Source: Marchantia polymorpha subsp. ruderalis
Lineage: Eukaryota; Streptophyta; Marchantiopsida; Marchantiales; Marchantiaceae
Direction of reading: 5' to 3'
Length of the DNA: 64,000 nucleotides
Assembly: GCA_037833965.1 (NCBI GenBank)
Contig: AP031354.1
Coordinates: forward strand, 18,020,001 to 18,084,000
Shown one piece after another: positions 23,701 to 31,968 of the stretch. Each line of letters starts with the position of its first letter. Positions within the stretch are counted from its first letter, which is position 1. Below the pieces are notes generated by a model that was given only the letters and a program-made list of their open reading frames with translations, made no database searches and was not told where the DNA came from. Position numbers and translations under genes: made by a program.

Positions 23701-23911
23701 ACTGTCCGCGTTTCTTTCTCTCTCGGCAAACTCTAATCGCTCTCAATTCCAAATCACGCGCACTCACTTCTCCCTCAATCAACAAGAAATCTCCTGTGTG
23801 ACGACGTCGAGAATGGTCCGCAGCCAGCAGATGGATGCGCGCAGCGCGCACAAGAGATTGGAATCGCGAATTCAAGAATGGGACGTTCTCCGCCGCCCGG
23901 TCGAAGGTCAT
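20792..23911 (-). CDS. LTR-encoded (U3) protein, 1039 residues, 3' LTR copy
   Basis: Orthologous to the solo-LTR ORF at 7865-10984 and the same length. Differences lie in residues ~29-70, in the low-complexity middle and in the coiled-coil C-terminus. Residues 71-345 carry none that I could see, although synonymous changes occur there. In the genomic RNA, which begins at the TATA-directed start of the 5' LTR and ends in R of the 3' LTR, this copy is the one present, as a third ORF 3' of pol. It would need a spliced or internally initiated mRNA to be translated. The function is unknown. Domain layout as for the solo-LTR copy: helical N-terminal domain, Pro/Ser/Arg-rich linker, acidic tract, coiled coil, Arg-rich tail. 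Confidence 0.88.
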   Translation of the reverse strand: MTFDRAAENVPFLNSRFQSLVRAARIHLLAADHSRRRHTGDFLLIEGEVSARDLELRAIRVCRERKKRGQCGSRMSGRANPRNAMTRPSRLRMVPLRLPQNGLRAFEERLIARKLDFLLWGWNYICANMVREWLEPQGPPSRGLRPHVDRWTVQDWAQALGRCAGMPGHLLFDSESIKVTKQEEAQFVELFKTGRSTKNGYRTRDYKDRFRRTLSAALMQLLQPHRACYITLWQVSFVECVIEGTPIHWASILHRVMRQHAFEEKGGTLNHLSPFLINFYRQRNCLTAAELEHFPPLSIDHPGKYVRENEVDTDAEESPTSTPSRRRDEGRHTPAARVPRKRRWREESEEEQHQEPSAPIRPRPLCEPYSRPKQKARRLVLPADSANTATIATEIGSASPERREEARTTARETGHAATSSGERPPTGQGPPELPRAMRTDVPFAHRQTSADGRASADRRTQVDVDLRLRVGRSSPPVHRSPVHRAPPHVPPVHRQESPPFQRRKGKEPAEEPPTRHRPSGPDPPAHHAPQFAPSAPGPSSQGDMSRERAEAAPSAGSPPIDAPSAVGPIGQGTSGVRPPAMSPSAIDVRGATPAADKAPANAPAHGPGKAPTDRSREQQTEERSDCPRDEISIRDAQSNPAQPPSAQSPSATDDSDRENAVGNQPASDGDAARIHSPSALDILATSSEAAAVPSQAAHVEDVQPHSGQSPTQSMATEILHSDDDDGGSTEEMSGAEDTEEEEEEIVGAPAAALSEQVIPLLRYLDRKVDKYADPLQPGSYIELVRRRTRTKVHTSKLLARVDQELRDLKEKHECLWGQYKLNQKFYKHSEKMKDEKLGELTKEQVKVKEALDSEQAQNRILSEELVRQTRLLEQCQLARQADEELIRSLQSECGELRAQRAEAESQLVTIEEDRRKEADRTKVETARRVAHCLKGYAHWEVKAQEKLTLREFELRAAGLLSGDSRSRRKVAKKLEAFLSKAQDTMSALEGEVSAALQRLGLRSRAEEWQGRELVRGSRPRRRRSTGSAECSVAWFRAGV

Positions 23912-25159
23912 GGTCGGCTCTTGGTCGTGAAGAACGTCTCACTTGATGGCCGCGCCGGCTGTACGCTGGAACGGTCTTCGCTCTCACGCGCGGCTTCACG
24001 CTCCGCCGTCGTCGATTAAACTCTCACGCTCGAATTGGCGGATTTGAACTCCGCGAGCGTGTCATCCTGTGGACATGGGGGCGTAGCGCCGAAGGCGAGT
24101 TTTCCGCCTTGCGCGGTACACTTGTTCGTACCGCCCCTCGGCCAATCTCCTTCTGCCTTGACGCGTGTGTCTGCATGTCGGACAAAAATTCAACTCCTGC
24201 CTGTGCGCAGGCAGGGGCCTCGGCGGATTCTCCGCCGGCGCGGAACTTGAACATCCTCCTGTGCACAGGCGTTCGCCTGTGCGCAGGCGAATTCCGTCCG
24301 CGGCGCTGCGCTGGCGCGGAAGGCGTTGACCGTGGTTAGCCGTCTCCGTCCAGACTGTCCGTTCCTTGTCTCTCCGTCGGCGCTTCCGCCGCCGCAACTC
24401 CGTCCGTCCAAGAGCGCATCCACCCGTGCCGTCCGCACGGTCCGTACCTGTTGGATTACTCTGGCGGCTCTTCCGACGTACGCGGCGCTGCGCTGGCGCG
24501 GAAGGCGCCGTACACTTTCTACCTCACAAGGCGCATTTCTAGGGCCCAAGGCGGATTTTCCGCCGACGCCGAAGTGCCTGTGCACAGGCGTACGCCTGTG
24601 CGTAGGCGGACTTCGCGCCTTCCCTAACCCTACTTCGCCTGTGCACAGGCGAACGCCTTCGTCCGCGCATAGGACAAAACTTGAATCCCCCTTCCGCGTA
24701 GGCGGAATTCGCGCCGGTGGCGAACTCCTTCCGCCGTAGGCGACCGCCTCCGTTTCTTCCAGTAGCGATAACTCCCTAAGTCCTCGTCCGTTCCAAGCGT
24801 TCTTGGGCTCGTTAGAATCAGCGCGTCGAGCTCTTTCCAACGGGACCCTAACTTGGTCAAGGCGCCCAAGGGTTGACCTAATTACGGGGGCTTCCCTACA
24901 GCCGCGGACGCAACCTCCGAAGGCGGGTTTTGCGCCGTGCGCCGTAGAGATCCTAACTGCGGAGCTCGCAGGGAGGGTGGTGCCTGTCCTTACTGCGGCA
25001 CCCCAAATCCCAGATTCTACAAGATCCCTCGAGAATTCCCGCGATCTTCCGGATTCACTCTGTTTTGATGTACCGAAGGCTATTTACAATGCTGCCAGGG
25101 TACAGTTTTTCAAAAATGTTTTAATTTCCTCAAAATTGCCAAAAGTGGGGTACCACATG

Positions 25160-25170
25160 CCCCCCTCCTC
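25160..25170 (-). other. Polypurine tract
   Basis: GAGGAGGGGGG on the minus strand, two bases before the 3' LTR in element orientation. This is the expected position for priming plus-strand DNA synthesis. Confidence 0.85.
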
Positions 25171-25194
25171 AATTGTGAGCGCCCACGCGAACAC

Positions 25195-28026
25195 TCACAT
25201 GTGGTATTTCTTCAACCGCCACCCGTTCACTCGGGTGCCTAACAAATCGCCGGCCAGGTCCGCAAGTTGGATGGATCCATTCGGGAAGACTTCGACAACC
25301 CTGTAAGGTCCCATCCACCTTAGGTGCAGTTTGCCTGGGAATCTGGCATGCCTGCTGTCGTAGAGCAATGCCAAGTCACCCGCCTGCAGTAGTACCGGTT
25401 TGATCTTTTTATCGTATCTCTCCTTTCGACGGAGCTGGATTTTCCTGGTGCGATCTTCGGCGTCTCTTCTCCTCTCATCCAGCAGCGTGACCTCCTGTAG
25501 CCTGTAGAGCTGACTCTCCTCTACGCCCATCCTCTGCAAATCCAACGTCCGTTGGGTAGGTACTTCAAATTCGATCGAGAGGATCGGGTGTTGCCCATAC
25601 ACCAGAAAGTATGGTGTCTGTTTGGTCGTGATCTTCTCAGCTGTGCGGTACGCCCATAGTGCGGCTGCTAGCTTCGTATCCCAGTCGTGAGCGTGATTCA
25701 CCGTGACCTTGAGTAGTATTTTACACAGCAGACCATTGGACTTCTCCGTCAGTCCATTTGCCTTGGGATTGTATGGAGTAGTCTTCCGGTGCTTGATGTG
25801 GAAGTACCGTGTCAGATCTTCGATGATCTGATTCAGAAAATGCGTGCCCCGGTCGCTGACTAGCTCTAAGGGACATCCGTAGCGTGTGATGATTGACTCA
25901 AACAAGAATGCTGCCACTATGGCAGCATCATCCTTTCTGGTGGCTCTGGCCTCTACCATTTTGGTGGCATAGTCCGTTGCTACCAGAATGTAGCGCCTTC
26001 GTGTACTTCTAGTCACTGGTTGTATCGGCCCTACAAAGTCAATACCCCACTTTTCGAAAGGTGCTAGAGGCATGATGGGAGTCAGGGGCCAGCGTGTTGT
26101 AGGCGTCGGTCTCCCCGTCCTCTGGCAACTGTCGCACTTGCGGATGTAATCGAGAACATCCTTAAACATGGTCGGCCACCAATACCCCGCATTTAGGATC
26201 TTTGTGACCGTGTTCCTGGTGGCATAGTGTCCACCCGCCTCCTCTGTATGCATCGCACTGACTATTCTTGGTACCTCTGATTCCTCCAGGCATCTGCATA
26301 AGCGCTCATCCGCCATCTTCTTGAACAAAACTCCCTGCTGGAGTTGGTACGGGCCTGCCTTATGAATAAAGACAGTTCGCTGTTCCAAATCCATGCCTTC
26401 GGGACACTGGAGGGTTAGCAGATATCGATACAGGTCGGCATAGCGGGACTCATGTCCTGCAGACAACTGAAATAACTCTTCATCTGGAAAATCATCCACC
26501 AATTCCTCCTCTGTCGGCTGTGTCCATAATCGGGACAAGTAATCCGCATTTTCGTGGTGCACCCCTTTCCTGGTCTGGACCGTGTAGGTGAACTCTTGTA
26601 GTAACAACACCCACCTGGCGATCCGACCGGATAGGTCTGCTTTCTTGACTAGGTGTTGCAATGCGTAGTGGTCCACATGGAACACAAACTCGTAGCAGAT
26701 TAGGTAGTGACGGAACTTTTTACAGGAGTACACCATCCCCAACGCTTCTCTCTCCGTCGTGGTGTACTTCCGCTCTGCTAGAGACAGCTGTCGGCTCGCG
26801 AAGTAGATCGGGTAGTCCTTTTTGTTGTCATCCTTTTGACTCAGTACTACACCGATGGCGAATGCCGAGGTGTCAACGTAAACATGGAATGGTCGATTCC
26901 AGTCTGGACTCCTTAGTACGGGAGCAGTCGTGAGTTTTGCTTTTAGAGCCTCAAATGCTGACTGCTGGTTCGCACCCCAAGCATAGGGCTCGTCCTTCTT
27001 CAACAACTTGGTCAGGTCCGCCGCCAGTATCGCATACATGTGTATGAATCTTCGGTAGTAGCCCACATGACCCAGGAATGCTCGCAGCTCCCTTAGATTC
27101 GTGGGTGGCTCAAGCTCGAGTATAACCTTGACCTTCTCGATGTCCACCGCAATGCCGTCTGCCGAGACCCGATGACCCAACAAGATCCCACTAGTCATAA
27201 AGAAAAAGCACTTCTCGGGATGCAGTGATAAACTGCTCTCTCTACATTTATCGAAGGTCTGCTTCAAGTGACTTAGGTGTTCAGACCGCTTCCCAAAGAC
27301 ACAGAAGTCATCTATGAATATCTCCAGGAACTTCCTCAGTTGTTCCTGAAAGATATTGGTCATCATCCGTTGAAAGGTGGCAGGCGCGTTGCACAGACCG
27401 AAGGGCATCTTGTGGTATGCGTAAGTTCCCCAGTCGGTTGTGAACGTAGTTTTATCCTTGTCCTGTTCACGGATAGACACCTGATTGTAACCTGAGAACC
27501 CATCCAGGAAGCTATAACATTCATGTCCTGCGACATGGTCTAGAATGGCATCCGTGAATGGTAACGGGTGATGATCCTTGCGTGTTGCTGCATTCAACTT
27601 CCGGAAATCCTGACACACTCGTATCTTACCCGTCAACTTCTTGGGTACGATAACAATCGGCGACACCCACTCACTGCTGAGCACAGGGTAAATAATACCA
27701 GCGCTCAAGTACTTATCTATCTCCTCTTTCACTAGCAAGGAGTACTTTGGGTTGAGGCGATACTGGCGCTGTCGTATGGGTACTGAGCCGTCCAGTAAAT
27801 CGATACGGTGTTCCCCATATCGTGCAGGTATCCCCTTCATGTCTTCGATCTTCCAGGCGAAGACGTCGACATAATGGCTAAGGAATGCCTGTACTTTCCT
27901 TAGCTCGTCTCCTCTCACTGCGCTTGATACCTTCAAGCACTTGCCGGGACTGAGTTGTACTTCGTGACAGTCACTAGGGTCGACAATGCCCTCGGTGTGA
28001 CTCGTCTCACTCCTTCCCAGTCCCAC
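25195..28026 (-). CDS. pol: Pol: reverse transcriptase, RNase H, integrase
   Basis: 943 residues from the GTG at 28026, but that is not a real start: the frame is continuous with gag through one UAG. The true 5' limit is the readthrough junction at 28035. The reverse transcriptase shows IRVCQDFRKLN (~135-145), SFLDGFSGYNQ (catalytic Asp ~175) and FIDD at 237-240. RNase H shows VYVDTS (Asp385), TTEREAL (Glu426), VDH (Asp452) and NADYLSR (Asp495). Integrase has the His593/His600/Cys631/Cys634 zinc site, then WGIDFVGPI (Asp663), VSDRG (Asp725) and NGLTEKSNG (Glu761). The C-terminal GPYRVVEV...VNGWRLK end resembles Athila/Tat-type elements. I saw no second RNase H. All catalytic residues are present. 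Confidence 0.95.
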   Translation of the reverse strand: MGLGRSETSHTEGIVDPSDCHEVQLSPGKCLKVSSAVRGDELRKVQAFLSHYVDVFAWKIEDMKGIPARYGEHRIDLLDGSVPIRQRQYRLNPKYSLLVKEEIDKYLSAGIIYPVLSSEWVSPIVIVPKKLTGKIRVCQDFRKLNAATRKDHHPLPFTDAILDHVAGHECYSFLDGFSGYNQVSIREQDKDKTTFTTDWGTYAYHKMPFGLCNAPATFQRMMTNIFQEQLRKFLEIFIDDFCVFGKRSEHLSHLKQTFDKCRESSLSLHPEKCFFFMTSGILLGHRVSADGIAVDIEKVKVILELEPPTNLRELRAFLGHVGYYRRFIHMYAILAADLTKLLKKDEPYAWGANQQSAFEALKAKLTTAPVLRSPDWNRPFHVYVDTSAFAIGVVLSQKDDNKKDYPIYFASRQLSLAERKYTTTEREALGMVYSCKKFRHYLICYEFVFHVDHYALQHLVKKADLSGRIARWVLLLQEFTYTVQTRKGVHHENADYLSRLWTQPTEEELVDDFPDEELFQLSAGHESRYADLYRYLLTLQCPEGMDLEQRTVFIHKAGPYQLQQGVLFKKMADERLCRCLEESEVPRIVSAMHTEEAGGHYATRNTVTKILNAGYWWPTMFKDVLDYIRKCDSCQRTGRPTPTTRWPLTPIMPLAPFEKWGIDFVGPIQPVTRSTRRRYILVATDYATKMVEARATRKDDAAIVAAFLFESIITRYGCPLELVSDRGTHFLNQIIEDLTRYFHIKHRKTTPYNPKANGLTEKSNGLLCKILLKVTVNHAHDWDTKLAAALWAYRTAEKITTKQTPYFLVYGQHPILSIEFEVPTQRTLDLQRMGVEESQLYRLQEVTLLDERRRDAEDRTRKIQLRRKERYDKKIKPVLLQAGDLALLYDSRHARFPGKLHLRWMGPYRVVEVFPNGSIQLADLAGDLLGTRVNGWRLKKYHM

Positions 28027-28029
28027 AGT

Positions 28030-28038
28030 TAATTGCTA
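28030..28038 (-). promoter_or_regulatory. Leaky stop UAG-CAA-UUA between gag-pro and pol
   Basis: On the minus strand the sequence reads GAC GAA TAG CAA TTA ACT. Gag and pol are in the same frame with only this TAG (28036-28038) between them. The six bases after it match the CAR-YYA consensus that makes UAG leaky in tobamovirus replicase genes. Readthrough would append pol to gag-protease at a low ratio. This mechanism is inferred from known plant readthrough contexts. Confidence 0.8.
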
Positions 28039-30867
28039 TTCGTCTTCCGGCTGGATAGCTTCCTGCTCTTCTTCTTCTTCCACCGAACAGCAGGCAACGA
28101 ATCCCACGAAGTAATCGGATTCGGTACCACTGGAATCCGATCGCGCGGTCGACTCACTGTCCTCGCCCGATGTGTAACCTGCACTTGTCGATGGGGTCTC
28201 TCCTTCGTGCCTGACCCTATTCCAGGGCACCGTAATGGTTTTGGTCGGTTCCGAAGGATGAGGAAACTTAAGGCGATGTCTTCGCCAATCACATCTGACT
28301 TGTGCACCATATAGCCATGGTCGCCCGAGCAGAACGTCATAGCCCTGCTTCATCATCGGTTGAAGGATGATATACGTCAACCGAAAGTCCGCACCCCCGA
28401 TGGTTGTCTTGACATTGCGCAGCATACCTGCAGGCATTCTCCGCGTCTGATCCGCTAATCTCAACACACGCTTCGAGGGTTCGTATTGACTGAACCCCAA
28501 GGCTCTCGCTGTATCCTCCGTCATTATGTTGACTCCTGATCCAGAGTCGATTGGCACTCTGCGTACACAACACCCTGCTATTTCCACATCGATCTCGGGT
28601 GGCCCTTGGTCTTCGCTCTCCACTTGATATACTTGAGAGGATGTGGATGCGCGCGGCTTCCGCGGATGCCGTAGCGAAAGCATCAACATTCTCCGATACG
28701 TCTTATTGTCCTCCAAGAGCTGCTTGAACGTGATGTTCACTTTTTGACTCCCGAGATCTTCGACCAAGTCATAGTGGGTGCGTTGGGTCGCCGGGGTCGG
28801 CGACGCTCTGCGATGTTCCACGGTGGCTGCTAACTTCGCCCCAAGGGAGGAGGTCAGGTCTGGCCGCGGTGGGTCCTTTTGAGTGCGGATCGCTTCCTGC
28901 AACAGGTTGGCTACCTCGTTGCGGATATCCGGAGCATAGTCCCGTTTCAGTAGGCGCACTGGCTCGTCCTCGACTGCCGTCTGGGGGCGCACTGCTGGTG
29001 TTTCTCGCGTAGCCGAAGACTTCCGAGCAGGTCGCAAGTCGGACTTGCTGGATGTCTTCTCCTTTCCTTTTCCCGTCCGGTCGGCGGTTCTCCGTTCGTG
29101 CTTGCGAGTGTCACGCTCTTGCTCCTTCGATTTCTTGGAACTACGAGTTTCGACCCGTGCGCACATGACCTCTTCAGCCGGCCATTCTTCGTCTTCGCCA
29201 TCCCCGTCTGAACCTACTTCGACCTGGTTAACTTGCACGTCCTCCTTGGCAGGAGTGTTCACAAATCGTACCACTGGCCGAGGGGCTGGTGGCTGATCAC
29301 ACTCTGGCGCAGTATGCCCGACCTTCTTGCAATTACTACATGTCGGAGCATAATCGTTTCGCCTTTTTGGATGGGGACACTGCGGTGAGAAGTGCCCAAC
29401 TTCCCCGCAATTATAACAAGCTCGCGGTGGCGGTGGGTCAAACGTCCCTGGAGGTGCTCTCCGCCTCACAGGTACCGTAGTGGCCCGATCCACCGGAATA
29501 TATCGTGGGACTTGCATTGCTGAAACTGCAGGAGGGGTAGGAACCGACTGGACGGCGTAGGCTGTCTCTTCGCTAGCCTCTCCATAGTACTGAGGGTGCT
29601 CTCCATAGTGCGGTTGCGCCCACTCTACTGCGTTGACTGGATATGACGGACGGGTGGTAAGGCACTCGGTGTTTGCATGTCCCACCGCCCCGCACGTAGT
29701 ACACCATAAGTTCGCTCGCACTCTCCCGGGTGATTTTCTGCGATCATGCCCGCCTACCACTTGAACCTTGAGATCGGCGAAGTCCTTCACAAGGGTCTCC
29801 ATCTTCGAGGCTATATCTCCCGGCGCTCTGTCCGTAGTCACTCGTCGGATGCCCTTTTTCTTTGCTGACCCATGCTTCTTCCTCTTCTTCTCCTCCTCCG
29901 ACGATGAGGTTTCCTCTTCTTCGGATGAGGAACGGTTCTCGTCCGAAGACGATTCCTCCGATGACGGAGTTGTACCTCTACGTCGTCTTCGCCCTCCCTT
30001 CGGTTTTCGCTCCTTCGACTCCCGTCTCTCTCTCCCTCTTCGGTTGAGAGTGGAAGTTTCGAAGGCTTCTGCCGATGCAATCACATCCTCAATAGTGTCG
30101 CACTTGCTACGTCGGCAAAAAGTCTCCATCTCCCGAGTTAAACCGGTCACGTACCAATCCACAGCTTGTTGTACCGAGAAAGGGGACCCTGGTCCTGTTT
30201 TCGGTATTCTGTCGAGGAGGTCCAGAAATCTCTCAGTGTAGTCACGCAGACTCTCCTTCTTCTCTCGCTGCAAATAACGTAACTTTGTCAAAACCCGGCT
30301 GTCGTAGCCGAGCTCGCGGAAGCGGCGAAGGAACTTCTCCTTCAGCTGGGCCCATGTTGTCAACCCAGTCGGATCGATGCTCTCGTGATTGTACCAACTC
30401 CTCGCTTTCTTCCGCAGAAGGCTTGGAAAGATCCTTAGTCGGTCGTCGTCTGCGATCTCGCGATTGGCAATAGACACCGACTCGAACAACTTGATGTATG
30501 AATCTGCATCGTCGTCATCCCCACTCCCTTTGTACTTCGGGTAGGAATGTTTAGTAATCGGCTGAGGTAGCCGCACATTGGCTTGTCCGTCCGCCATCGG
30601 TGTGTCTGTCGACGGCTCTCGGGCGGTCGGTTCTACTTCACTAGGCGGGTCCGTGCAAGGAATATCTAGTAGAACTGTAAGCACCAAGTTTGGTTCCGAG
30701 TCGTCGGGGGTAGGTTCCCCAAGGATGTCGGCCGAACTAGGCTTAGGTACTCTTTTTGGTGTTTTCTTGTTTTGACGCCGTGTCTCTTCCACGGCCTTCT
30801 CTGAATCTCGTCGGAACTTGCGGACAGCTCTAGCACTTAGGTTGCTCCCGCCAGCCCCAGTCGACAT
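28036..30867 (-). CDS. gag: Gag-protease polyprotein
   Basis: 943 residues. The capsid (retrotransposon gag) region spans ~105-260, with ITKHSYPKYKGSGDDDDADS, KARSWYNHE and LKEKFLRRFRELGYDS. A Lys/Arg- and Ser/Glu-rich linker follows (~275-345). There are three CCHC zinc knuckles, at ~389-402 (CTTCGAVGHANTEC), 484-497 (CYNCGEVGHFSPQC) and 510-523 (CSNCKKVGHTAPEC). The first is set ~80 residues ahead of the other pair. The aspartic protease has its active site at PIDSGSGVN (Asp774) and the later GYDVLLGRPWL segment. An acidic tail ends at the leaky UAG. The ATG lies 46 bases after the primer-binding site; a short out-of-frame ATG precedes it. Confidence 0.95.
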   Translation of the reverse strand: MSTGAGGSNLSARAVRKFRRDSEKAVEETRRQNKKTPKRVPKPSSADILGEPTPDDSEPNLVLTVLLDIPCTDPPSEVEPTAREPSTDTPMADGQANVRLPQPITKHSYPKYKGSGDDDDADSYIKLFESVSIANREIADDDRLRIFPSLLRKKARSWYNHESIDPTGLTTWAQLKEKFLRRFRELGYDSRVLTKLRYLQREKKESLRDYTERFLDLLDRIPKTGPGSPFSVQQAVDWYVTGLTREMETFCRRSKCDTIEDVIASAEAFETSTLNRRGRERRESKERKPKGGRRRRRGTTPSSEESSSDENRSSSEEEETSSSEEEKKRKKHGSAKKKGIRRVTTDRAPGDIASKMETLVKDFADLKVQVVGGHDRRKSPGRVRANLWCTTCGAVGHANTECLTTRPSYPVNAVEWAQPHYGEHPQYYGEASEETAYAVQSVPTPPAVSAMQVPRYIPVDRATTVPVRRRAPPGTFDPPPPRACYNCGEVGHFSPQCPHPKRRNDYAPTCSNCKKVGHTAPECDQPPAPRPVVRFVNTPAKEDVQVNQVEVGSDGDGEDEEWPAEEVMCARVETRSSKKSKEQERDTRKHERRTADRTGKGKEKTSSKSDLRPARKSSATRETPAVRPQTAVEDEPVRLLKRDYAPDIRNEVANLLQEAIRTQKDPPRPDLTSSLGAKLAATVEHRRASPTPATQRTHYDLVEDLGSQKVNITFKQLLEDNKTYRRMLMLSLRHPRKPRASTSSQVYQVESEDQGPPEIDVEIAGCCVRRVPIDSGSGVNIMTEDTARALGFSQYEPSKRVLRLADQTRRMPAGMLRNVKTTIGGADFRLTYIILQPMMKQGYDVLLGRPWLYGAQVRCDWRRHRLKFPHPSEPTKTITVPWNRVRHEGETPSTSAGYTSGEDSESTARSDSSGTESDYFVGFVACCSVEEEEEQEAIQPEDE

Positions 30868-30913
30868 TCACCGAGCATGGCTGCTCGTAAAAACCCCGGT
30901 GTTGACGCAACTG

Positions 30914-30931
30914 TCCCCGGCAGCGGCGCCA
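30914..30931 (-). other. Primer-binding site, tRNA-Asp type
   Basis: On the minus strand TGGCGCCGCTGCCGGGGA matches the complement of the 3' end of plant tRNA-Asp(GTC), as I recall it, with one mismatch (C for T in the middle). Athila-type elements commonly use this primer. It begins 22 bases after the end of the 5' LTR, an unusually long gap. Confidence 0.85.
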
Positions 30932-31924
30932 AAAAGAAGTTGTCGGCTTCTTATGTAATAACCCACTAAAGGCTAAAACTGCAATATAGTGGTAGAAAGG
31001 TCGAACCCACAGGGACAGAGGAACACACAGGGTACAAAGTGTCACGTTTTAACAGACTATTGAGGAGTTTGAATTCTCAGGCAACTGTCACTCCCAGAAA
31101 TACTGCAAGTGTCCACTCGGAGCGCACTCGGAGGTCGCACAGTGCAGCGTAACACACACACACACACACACACACACCTGAAACTACAGAAACACAACCC
31201 AGAGATCCGTTAGGACCTCTACTTCAAGATTTCAGGGGGAAAGTCTCTCACGAGCACACTCGGCAAAGCTGCGCGCAGTGACTTCCAACTCCGGCTTTTA
31301 CAACGCTTCCACTAGCTTGCTGCTAGTGTAGGAGACCCGGTTTGGACTACCTACTTCGGATCGAAGTCACTCAGACGCGGTAAACAACACTCTCAACTCA
31401 CAAAACGCGCAGAGAACACAGGTCCGCACTGAAGGACTCACTGAGAAACATTCCAGTAACACAACAACAGTCTATTGAAGAGTTTGAATTCTCAGACACT
31501 TGTCATTCCCAGAAATACTACAGGGGTTACCCTCAAGGCACCTGCTGCAGCGTAACCTGAATTTACAACCAAGGCTTACACGAAGTAGCAAAACTTCACT
31601 TTGGCATTCAGGGGAAAAATCCCAAGGAGTACAATCAGAAAGAAACACTCGAAGGTGTAGGGGCGAAACTGTTCAAGTATCTAACTAGTCACTGGCTCTG
31701 AGCATCGGCAATCACCCGCAGGTGCAGATCCGAACTACTCAAGTCTCTAACCAATGTACTAGCTCTGAACATTCGGCCGAAGGCCTTCAGCTACAAAATG
31801 CGGAACGCTAAGTTGTAACTCCTCGTGCGTGGTGACAGAACTTAAGGACACAAACACGCAAAGGAAATGGGTTCCTGATCTGCACTTCTGATGGGAAAGA
31901 ACCCCAGGCAAAACGCCTGGAACT

Positions 31925-31932
31925 ATTTTATA
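31925..31932 (-). promoter_or_regulatory. LTR TATA box, 5' LTR (genomic RNA promoter)
   Basis: TATAAAAT on the minus strand, 37 bases after the U3 ORF stop. It is the likely core promoter for the genomic RNA that carries gag-pol and, at its 3' end, the U3 ORF of the other LTR. Confidence 0.75.
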
Positions 31933-31968
31933 CCTTCTAAGTCCTACCTAACACTACACTGTACTACG

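Larger units (their letters stand above)
19777..25157 (-). repeat. 3' LTR of the complete element (5381 bp)
   Basis: Bounded by TGTAATAACCC (plus strand) at 19777 and GGGGTACCACA ending at 25157, the TG...CA ends in element orientation. It matches the 5' LTR except for an 18-bp difference and a few substitutions. I noticed substitutions near 20318, 24338 and 25031. The difference is that this LTR has three clustered palindromic units in the ORF where the 5' LTR has four. Confidence 0.95.

Noticed and set aside
25195-28026. Pol as an independent ORF starting at 28026
   Set aside because: The start is GTG and the frame is continuous with gag through one TAG, so readthrough is more likely than separate initiation.
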